From assembly GCA_013298335.1 (NCBI GenBank), contig JAAFHI010000135.1, positions 1 through 7,557 on the forward strand: 7,557 nt of DNA. The letters are read 5' to 3'. A model generated the notes under the pieces. The model was not told where the DNA came from. It was given only the letters and a program-made list of their open reading frames with translations, and did no database searches. Position 1 is the stretch's first letter. Each line of letters starts with the position of its first letter. The stretch comes from Actinomycetota bacterium (lineage in GTDB: Bacteria > Acidobacteriota > Blastocatellia > Chloracidobacteriales > Chloracidobacteriaceae). The position numbers and the translations under genes were made by a program. Positions 1-7,557 of this stretch are shown here, one piece after another.

Positions 1-4
1 AGAA

Positions 5-3403
<3,399 letters not shown>

Positions 3404-3412
3404 GAAGGGTAT

Positions 3413-3494
3413 AGCCACGGATTACACGGATTACACGGATTCAACAACAGTGACTACTTTTGAAGAATCTGTGTAATCCGTGAAATCTGTGGCT
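3413..3494. repeat. Long inverted repeat with internal 9-bp tandem units
   Basis: Two 30-nt arms (3413-3442 and 3465-3494) are reverse complements at 27 of 30 positions, with a 22-nt loop. In RNA two of the three differences would be G-U wobbles, leaving only one true mismatch. The left arm contains three tandem 9-bp units: CACGGATTA at 3416 and 3425, and CACGGATTC at 3434. It begins 9 nt after the SNF2 stop codon and is followed by a short T-rich stretch (TTATGCTTTT), so it may act as a 3' hairpin or terminator for that gene. The sequence type resembles a dispersed intergenic repeat I associate with PVC-group genomes, which is recollection, not a search result. Confidence 0.85.
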
Positions 3495-3579
3495 TTATGC
3501 TTTTGGAAGGAACCCCTTCACTGCCTCATCTTTTGGCAGAGTTCGACGGGGTTACCCTCGGAATAGACACCGGCTTGGC

Positions 3580-3608
3580 TTGGCGAAGTGCGTTTGGAAT
3601 GCTAGATT
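3580..3608 (+). promoter_or_regulatory. Possible sigma-70-type promoter for ispH
   Basis: A -35-like TTGGCG (3580-3585) and a -10-like TAGATT (3603-3608) are separated by 17 nt. A TG one base upstream of the -10 (3600-3601) makes it an extended -10 element. Each hexamer matches the consensus at four of six positions. Transcription from it would start near 3615 and give a leader of roughly 37 nt to the ATG at 3652. This would put the alternative TTG start at 3580 outside the transcript. The match is modest and may be fortuitous. Confidence 0.35.
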
Positions 3609-3651
3609 CGAGTCAGTTTGTTCATCAATTCACATTTCTTCGGCATTACTC

Positions 3652-4851
3652 ATGACTCCTTCAAACGGGCAGACGGTCACGGATTCGCGCCAGAATCCCT
3701 CACGCAGCGGCTTCGGACTTCGGGCCGAGGTTCACGACGACATCGTCGGGGATTTCGACAGCGGGTTGATTCAACTCATCAAGGCTTCCGGTGGCCGGTA
3801 CCAGTCGGGACGCATCACGTTCCGTCTCGCGCAGGAGTTCGGCTTCTGCTACGGGGTCGATCATGCGCTTGATCTGGCCTATGAAACGCACGTCCGGTTT
3901 CCCGAGCGCCGGGTCTATCTGACGGGCGAGATCATCCACAACCCGATGGTGAACCAGCAGCTCGAAAAGATGGGCTACCGGTTTCTCAAAACCGGCGATG
4001 AAATCCTTGCCGACGACATCGTGCTGATTCCAGCGTTCGGCGCGCCGACGCAGGAACTCCAGCGGTTGAAGGATATCGGCTGTTTGCTGGTGGATACGAC
4101 CTGCGGTTCGGTGGTTCACGTCTGGAAGCGGGTTGAGAAATACGCGCGGGAAGGGTTCACGGCGATTATCCACGGCAAGTACGACCACGAGGAAACCGAG
4201 GCGACGCGTTCGCGTACCACGCTCTATGAAGGCGGCAAGTTTCTGGTGATTCGGGATCGTCCGCAGGCGCAGGATGTGTGCGACTACATTGAAGGTCGCG
4301 GCAACCGGGATGAATTCCTCGCGAAGTATGCCGGAGTTGCCACGGATGGCTTCGACCCCGACATCGATCTCCTGAAAGTCGGTCTGGCGAATCAGACGAC
4401 GATGCTGTCGAGTGAATCGCTCGAAATCGCCGAAATGATTCGGAAGTCCATCGAGAAGCGGTATGGATCGGAAGATCTGAAGGACCGGTTCCGTTCCTTC
4501 GACACGATCTGTAGCGCGACGCAGGAACGGCAGGACGCGATCCTTGAACTCATCAAGGAACCGCTTGATCTGGTCCTCGTCATCGGCGGATTCAACAGCA
4601 GCAATACCGAACACCTCTGCGAAATTGCCGACGAGTCGCTGCCCACGTTCCACATCAATTCGCCCGAATGCCTGATTTCAACCAGTGCCATCCGTCACAA
4701 GCCCGCTTTCAAAAAGGAAGAGGCGCTGGCCGAGAACTGGTTGCCGGAAGGTGAAATCCGGATCGGTATCACCGCCGGGGCCTCGACGCCCAACCGGGTC
4801 GTTGGTGATTGCATCGAGCGCATTATCGAACTGACCAACGGTACGGTTTGA
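3652..4851 (+). CDS. ispH: 4-hydroxy-3-methylbut-2-enyl diphosphate reductase, long form
   Basis: IspH performs the last MEP-pathway step, reducing HMBPP to IPP and DMAPP with a [4Fe-4S] cluster in the cytoplasm. From this ATG the protein has 399 residues. The three cluster cysteines lie in GFCYGV (C66), DTTCGS (C151) and TICSATQERQ (C287). Substrate-binding motifs are also present: GEIIHNP (His96), IIHGKYDHEETEAT (His174, His179, Glu181), ANQTTMLSSES, GGFNSSNTEHL and GITAGASTPN (Ser378). The N-terminal extension before C66 and the ATQERQ wording match the long form seen in cyanobacteria, plants and several other bacterial phyla, rather than the roughly 316-residue E. coli type. An in-frame TTG at 3580 would add 24 residues (cysteine- and serine-rich, not family-like) and overlap the likely promoter, so I prefer the ATG at 3652, although no Shine-Dalgarno is visible before it. 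Confidence 0.95.
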   Translation: MTPSNGQTVTDSRQNPSRSGFGLRAEVHDDIVGDFDSGLIQLIKASGGRYQSGRITFRLAQEFGFCYGVDHALDLAYETHVRFPERRVYLTGEIIHNPMVNQQLEKMGYRFLKTGDEILADDIVLIPAFGAPTQELQRLKDIGCLLVDTTCGSVVHVWKRVEKYAREGFTAIIHGKYDHEETEATRSRTTLYEGGKFLVIRDRPQAQDVCDYIEGRGNRDEFLAKYAGVATDGFDPDIDLLKVGLANQTTMLSSESLEIAEMIRKSIEKRYGSEDLKDRFRSFDTICSATQERQDAILELIKEPLDLVLVIGGFNSSNTEHLCEIADESLPTFHINSPECLISTSAIRHKPAFKKEEALAENWLPEGEIRIGITAGASTPNRVVGDCIERIIELTNGTV

Positions 4852-4875
4852 ATCGGTTCGCCGATTCGGGTTTTT
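4850..4875 (+). terminator. Intrinsic terminator of ispH
   Basis: A perfect 7-bp stem (GAATCGG at 4850-4856 with CCGATTC at 4861-4867) closes a UUCG tetraloop and is followed, after three G residues, by TTTTT (4871-4875). The U residues just before the stem could pair by wobble with those G residues and bring the stem up to the T-tract. The stem overlaps the ispH stop codon. This should end ispH transcription and separate it from the next gene. The T-run is short, so strength is uncertain. Confidence 0.6.
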
Positions 4876-4905
4876 AAGCGTTCAACCCCGTTCAAAGTCC
4901 CTTTT

Positions 4906-4978
4906 CGGGATTCGAGGCAACCTGTCCGACATTGGGTGAATCGTTTGCATTCACCCAACCCCGGTTGCCCGAATCCCG
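4906..4978. repeat. Two-tier nested palindrome in leader of exported-protein gene
   Basis: The outer stem pairs 4906-4922 with 4963-4978: 16 base pairs interrupted by one bulged A at 4915. The inner stem is a perfect 10-bp inverted repeat (TTGGGTGAAT at 4932-4941 with ATTCACCCAA at 4949-4958) and a 7-nt loop. The two stems are joined by an internal loop of 9 nt on one side (4923-4931) and 4 nt on the other. No T-tract follows, so it is not a simple terminator. It ends 15 nt before the ribosome-binding site of the next gene. It could be a leader RNA structure, a protein-binding palindrome, or a REP-like or miniature mobile element. Confidence 0.8.
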
Positions 4979-4993
4979 TTCCGATTTTCTTCC

Positions 4994-4999
4994 GGAGGA
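4994..4999 (+). promoter_or_regulatory. Shine-Dalgarno that fixes start at 5007
   Basis: GGAGGA lies with its GGAGG core 8 nt before the ATG at 5007. The same reading frame is open further upstream to a TTG at 4932, but that codon falls inside the nested palindrome. The ribosome site plus the signal peptide that begins exactly at 5007 settle the start. Confidence 0.8.
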
Positions 5000-5006
5000 C
5001 TCGGCC

Positions 5007-5936
5007 ATGAGCCTGCCCGGCCGCTTCGTGCTTCGTTGTTTTCTGCTCGCCTTTTTTGCCGTTCCATTTATTGGGTTTGCCTCGTCGCAGACGCCTGAAG
5101 CCGTCGCCATCGGCCAGCAGGCGGTCCGCGAACGGATCATCACGGAAAACGGTGGCGGTGAGCCGATGGTCATGTTTGAGCAGAACCCCGAAATCCGGGT
5201 TCTGGCCTCGGAGAAACGGCGTGTGACGGGAATTGGGACCTACCGTGGCGCAGCGAATTCACCCGCGGCAAAGTTCTCCTACGAAACGGAAGTCGAAGCC
5301 GGTGGGCGGGTTCGCAAAGTCAATTACCGGTTCATCTCGGAAGCGGCTGCCAGGGGCGCCGCGAAAGCATCGGTCGGCGTTCTGGTTGCCCAGCGGGCCA
5401 TGGAGGAACGGGTAAAAGATGATTACGGTCGTCCGACCAAGGTCTATTTTCTGGCCGTCGAGGCGATGACCCTGAATGCCGAGGAAGAAAAGGTTCACGG
5501 AGTCGGTTACCTCATCAGCCAGACCAGGGGACGGGTCGATTTTACCTATGATGTCGTGGTGAGTCGGCGGACGTTGCAGGCGACCAGTCTGACTTATGGC
5601 GACAAGACGGACGATGCCGGCCAGCCGGTCGAACCAACCACGGGCAACGGGACCATGACCTGGCGCGGAAGGGTGGATGACTGGGTCCGGGTCAATGTTC
5701 GCGGGCGTTCCGCGTTTGCCATCACTTTTGCCGGCCAGTATGCCCCGCCGGGCCTGTTCGACTTTACGCAGGCGCTTCCGCGCCAGGCGGTGAACGTGTC
5801 CGTTGGCAAAAAGCAGGGACGCGGAGAAGTGCGCGTGGTTCAGCAGCCAACCTATTCGAACGGATTCACGGCGGTCATCGAGATTCGCGACCGCAAGCGC
5901 GGCGATGATACATACGAGTTTGAACTGAAGTGGTAG
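5007..5936 (+). CDS. Exported protein of unknown function with duplicated domain
   Basis: A 309-residue protein whose function I do not recognise. Residues 1-27 look like a Sec signal peptide: Arg residues at 6 and 10, a hydrophobic core (FLLAFFAVPFIGF), and likely cleavage after Ser27 (A-S-S before QTP). There is no lipobox and no second membrane segment, so it is probably periplasmic or secreted. Two related units follow, about 33-109 and 124-197. They share Q-x-A-x-x-E-R-[IV] (37-44 and 129-136), V-x-G-[IV]-G (73-77 and 163-167) and F-[ST]-Y-[ED]-x-x-V (90-96 and 179-185). A third region (about 213-309) reads TMTWRGRVDDWVRVNVRG, then LPR, GRGEVRVVQQPT, NGFTAVIEIRDRKRG and a final YEFELKW. 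It looks like a compact beta-rich module I have an impression of from other uncharacterised exported proteins. The gene follows the ispH terminator, so it is probably transcribed on its own. Confidence 0.85.
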   Translation: MSLPGRFVLRCFLLAFFAVPFIGFASSQTPEAVAIGQQAVRERIITENGGGEPMVMFEQNPEIRVLASEKRRVTGIGTYRGAANSPAAKFSYETEVEAGGRVRKVNYRFISEAAARGAAKASVGVLVAQRAMEERVKDDYGRPTKVYFLAVEAMTLNAEEEKVHGVGYLISQTRGRVDFTYDVVVSRRTLQATSLTYGDKTDDAGQPVEPTTGNGTMTWRGRVDDWVRVNVRGRSAFAITFAGQYAPPGLFDFTQALPRQAVNVSVGKKQGRGEVRVVQQPTYSNGFTAVIEIRDRKRGDDTYEFELKW

Positions 5937-5943
5937 CGGGTCT

Positions 5944-6975
5944 TCACGCTTCTTCAAGCATCGCGGATGCGGCCGTGAATGCCATTTCCGGCGTGATGCC
6001 GGTCAGGCAGCGATGATCAATCGGACAATCCCGCAGCATGCAGGGCGCGCAGTGGACGAGTTTCCGCAACTGGCGCGCCGTTTTCGAAAAGGGTGAAATC
6101 ATGTTCGGATCCGTCGGTCCGAACAGTGTCAGCAACGGACGGTCGAGCGCGGCGGTGATATAGGCCGGGCCGGTATCGTTGCTGATGACGGCGTCGCATT
6201 TCGAGAGGAACGCGATGCTTTCGGAAAGCGTGAATTCACCGGCGAGAACGCTGGCGCGTCCTCGCTTCGCCATTCCGGCGATTTCCTCGCACAGCGGCCT
6301 TTCATTCGGCGCTCCCAGCAGAAAAAGCGCGCAGTCTTCCCGTTCCGAAAAGAGATCGATCAGGCCGGCGAACGAGGCCGGTGGCCACTGCTTTGCCCGA
6401 CTGTTGGCGGCACCCGGCACGAGGGCGACGATTTTGCGCCCGGCTTCGAGGTCGGGAATTTTCGCCAGGGCCGCCGCTTGCGCGGCTTCCGTCACCGGCA
6501 ACCGGTAATCGAGCGTTTCGTAATTCACATTGGAGCGTCCGAAGAGGGTTTCTTCGAGGCGCGAAACGAGATCGAGGTAGTAGTAGATCTGGTGTTTCCG
6601 CCGGGTCGCTTCTTCGAGTGGAATCGCGGTGGTGAGCATCGGGCCGCGGCTTTCGGTGGGAAATCCGAAGCGTTTGGGGATGCGGGCGAGGGTGGTGAGC
6701 GCCGCGGCCTCGAAGGCGTTCTGAAAAAGAATCGCCGCGTCGAATTTCCCGGCCCTGAGCCGTTTGACGCCTTCGAGAAACGACGTTTCCCGATTGTCGT
6801 AATACAGCAGATCGTCAACCAGTCCCGATCCTTCAAAGATGCCGCCGACCCACGGACGCACCAGCAGCGTGAGCCGGGCTTCGGGGAAGATGCGGCGCAA
6901 TTCGCGAAGGGCGGGGATGGTGATGATGCTGTCCCCGACCCAGTTGGTGCCACGGACGACGAGGTTGGAAAACAT
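5944..6975 (-). CDS. waaF: ADP-heptose:LPS heptosyltransferase (WaaF-like)
   Basis: A glycosyltransferase family 9 enzyme of 343 residues, close to the usual WaaF length. It is expected to transfer L-glycero-D-manno-heptose from ADP-heptose onto the LPS inner core at the cytoplasmic face of the inner membrane. Seen: N-terminal RGTNWVGDS (8-16) with the acidic residue Asp15 of the acceptor site; PGAANSRAKQWP (187-198), the family K-x-W-P nucleotide-sugar signature with Lys195; SNDTGPAYITAAL (265-277); and LFGPTDP (284-290). A four-Cys cluster (C309, C312, C317, C323; APCMLRDCPIDHRC) is typical of the WaaF subgroup and favours heptosyltransferase II over WaaC. The ATG at 6975 gives a family-like N-terminus. 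No Shine-Dalgarno precedes it, because the upstream sequence is C-rich repeat. It converges on the exported-protein gene with 7 bp between stop codons. Exact acceptor specificity is inferred. Confidence 0.9.
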   Translation of the reverse strand: MFSNLVVRGTNWVGDSIITIPALRELRRIFPEARLTLLVRPWVGGIFEGSGLVDDLLYYDNRETSFLEGVKRLRAGKFDAAILFQNAFEAAALTTLARIPKRFGFPTESRGPMLTTAIPLEEATRRKHQIYYYLDLVSRLEETLFGRSNVNYETLDYRLPVTEAAQAAALAKIPDLEAGRKIVALVPGAANSRAKQWPPASFAGLIDLFSEREDCALFLLGAPNERPLCEEIAGMAKRGRASVLAGEFTLSESIAFLSKCDAVISNDTGPAYITAALDRPLLTLFGPTDPNMISPFSKTARQLRKLVHCAPCMLRDCPIDHRCLTGITPEMAFTAASAMLEEA

Positions 6976-6980
6976 GGCGG

Positions 6981-7145
6981 AGGGATCAGGGGGCAGGGAT
7001 CAGGGATCGGGAGAGGTTTTAGGTTTTGGGTGCTGGGTTTTGGGTTGCTGAGAAGGAAGTCGATCCCTCGAATTCAGCCACCCAGAACCCAATCCCCCGA
7101 ACCTGTTTTCAAAACCTGATCCCCGACCCCTGACACCTGATCCCT
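6981..7145. repeat. Degenerate long inverted repeat of GGGATCAGG type
   Basis: The left arm (about 6981-7050) and right arm (about 7075-7145) are imperfect reverse complements around a 24-nt centre. The best-matching part pairs 6981-7008 with the 3' end of the right arm, which reads AGGGATCAGG-TG-TCAGGGG on the complementary strand. The inner parts (GGTTTT and GGGTT-type tracts against AACCTG and AACCCA) match more loosely. The element fills most of the gap between waaF and the gene upstream of it. I recall similar GGGATCAGGG-type intergenic palindromes from PVC-group genomes, but this is unverified. Confidence 0.75.
6982..7044 (+). other. G-quadruplex-type motif upstream of waaF
   Basis: Five runs of at least three G lie at 6982-6984, 6989-6993, 6996-6998, 7003-7005 and 7009-7011, with loops of 4, 2, 4 and 3 nt. 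This fits the standard quadruplex pattern. Three more GGG runs follow at 7028, 7035 and 7042. The G-rich strand is the template strand for waaF, so its mRNA would be C-rich here. The first run begins 6 nt upstream of the waaF ATG. Folding in vivo is inferred only from the pattern. Confidence 0.6.
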
Positions 7146-7148
7146 TTT

Positions 7149-7557
7149 TCAGACGGTGATCGCGTTTCCGCGATAGATGCGCGACAGGTAGCGGCTCGCG
7201 TCGGGTTCAGGTGCGGGTTGCGAGACGAGCAGGACGGCATCCACGAACCGTTCCAGTTCTTCGCGTTCCTCGCGTTCGTTGCGCGGCTCCTCGACGCGGG
7301 CGCGCCGCGTGAGGTCAACCTGATTGACGGTCGGGTAGTGCGTGAACCGCTCGCATTCGACCGCGAGCGTGGCCGTCAGCGTGTGGAGCGTGGTTTTGAC
7401 GAAGAGGGCCAGCGCGAATTCTTCGCGGGTGGAATTCCGCGAGGTTTTCGGCGTGACGAGGATGATCTGGGCCTTGTCCTGAAGGGCGGCTTTCTTGGCC
7501 ACGCGGAAGTGGTGCGTGACGTGCTGTTCGACGAGCTGTTCGAAGTCGCGTTCGTTG
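7149..7557 (-). CDS. Unrecognised protein, C-terminal part (runs off window)
   Basis: The frame is open from the right edge to a TGA at 7149-7151, giving the last 135 residues of a longer protein. The visible part begins NERDFEQLVEQHV and ends RIYRGNAITV. A GTG at 7502 is the only nearby start-like codon, but the reading continues upstream of it in similar amphipathic, charged sequence (EQLVEQHVTHHFRV), so I treat the gene as 5'-truncated by the window. The sequence alternates short beta-like stretches (AQIILVTP, VDAVLLVS) with a strongly charged helix-like run (about RRARVEEPRNEREEREELER). There are no signal peptide or membrane segments in this part, and a cytoplasmic location is likely. 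I recognise no family. It is codirectional with waaF, 173 nt upstream of it, and could share a transcript. Confidence 0.65.
   Translation of the reverse strand, partial: NERDFEQLVEQHVTHHFRVAKKAALQDKAQIILVTPKTSRNSTREEFALALFVKTTLHTLTATLAVECERFTHYPTVNQVDLTRRARVEEPRNEREEREELERFVDAVLLVSQPAPEPDASRYLSRIYRGNAITV

Noticed and set aside
3416..3442. Tandem 9-bp units considered as a CRISPR or iteron array
   Set aside because: There are only three contiguous units with no spacers, contained in one arm of a hairpin, and no Cas or replication genes are nearby.
3506..3519. Small hairpin GAAGG/CCTTC
   Set aside because: A 5-bp stem without a T-tract is expected by chance and has no positional support.
3580..3651. 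TTG-initiated N-terminal extension of IspH
   Set aside because: The added 24 residues are not IspH-like and the TTG overlaps a plausible -35 element, so the ATG at 3652 is preferred.
3700..4653. Long open frame (317 codons) on the minus strand inside ispH
   Set aside because: It is antisense to a gene with intact catalytic motifs, shows no recognisable domain, and is the kind of long shadow frame expected in GC-rich DNA.
4932..5006. TTG-initiated extension of the exported protein
   Set aside because: It lies within the nested palindrome and would bury the signal peptide, while the ATG at 5007 has a good Shine-Dalgarno.
7105..7115. Short palindrome GTTTTCAAAAC
   Set aside because: It is an A/T-rich 11-mer inside the larger degenerate repeat, with no independent evidence of being an operator.
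6478..7119. Plus-strand open frame (213 codons) opposite waaF
   Set aside because: It is antisense to the well-supported heptosyltransferase and runs into the low-complexity repeat, where it encodes runs of G, R, F and L.

Overview
The window is about 7.6 kb of GC-rich DNA that reads as ordinary chromosome from a Gram-negative-type bacterium. A lipopolysaccharide heptosyltransferase (waaF-like) implies an LPS outer membrane, and an IspH of the long form implies isoprenoid synthesis by the MEP pathway. The long-form IspH, a large SWIM-SNF2 ATPase, and intergenic palindromes of the 'ccacggattacacgg' and 'gggatcaggg' kinds together suggest a Planctomycetes/Verrucomicrobia/Lentisphaerae-type (PVC) genome. 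That placement is an impression from memory and is only of low to moderate confidence.

Layout, left to right. (1) 5-3403 (+): SWIM zinc-finger SNF2-family ATPase with an acidic linker. (2) 3404-3651: a 248-nt gap with a near-perfect 30-nt inverted repeat that carries a 9-bp triplet repeat, then a plausible promoter. (3) 3652-4851 (+): ispH, followed at once by an intrinsic terminator (4850-4875). (4) 4876-5006: a gap holding a striking two-tier palindrome (4906-4978), then a good Shine-Dalgarno. (5) 5007-5936 (+): exported protein of unknown function with an internally duplicated domain and a conserved-looking C-terminal module. (6) 5944-6975 (-): waaF-like heptosyltransferase, convergent with the previous gene and only 7 bp from it. 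(7) 6976-7148: a gap filled by a degenerate inverted repeat of about 165 nt with a G-quadruplex-type motif beside the waaF start. (8) 7149-7557 (-): 3' part of an unrecognised gene that runs off the right edge.

The genes do not form one pathway. SNF2, ispH and the exported protein are codirectional, but a terminator and long spacers separate them, so they are probably independent units. The unrecognised gene and waaF are codirectional on the minus strand and could be cotranscribed across the repeat. I see no CRISPR array, defence island, transposase, tRNA or rRNA. No convincing new multi-gene system is visible. The most notable material is non-coding: each of the three intergenic gaps over 100 nt contains a different elaborate inverted repeat. 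The exported protein with a duplicated domain is the most interesting coding feature.
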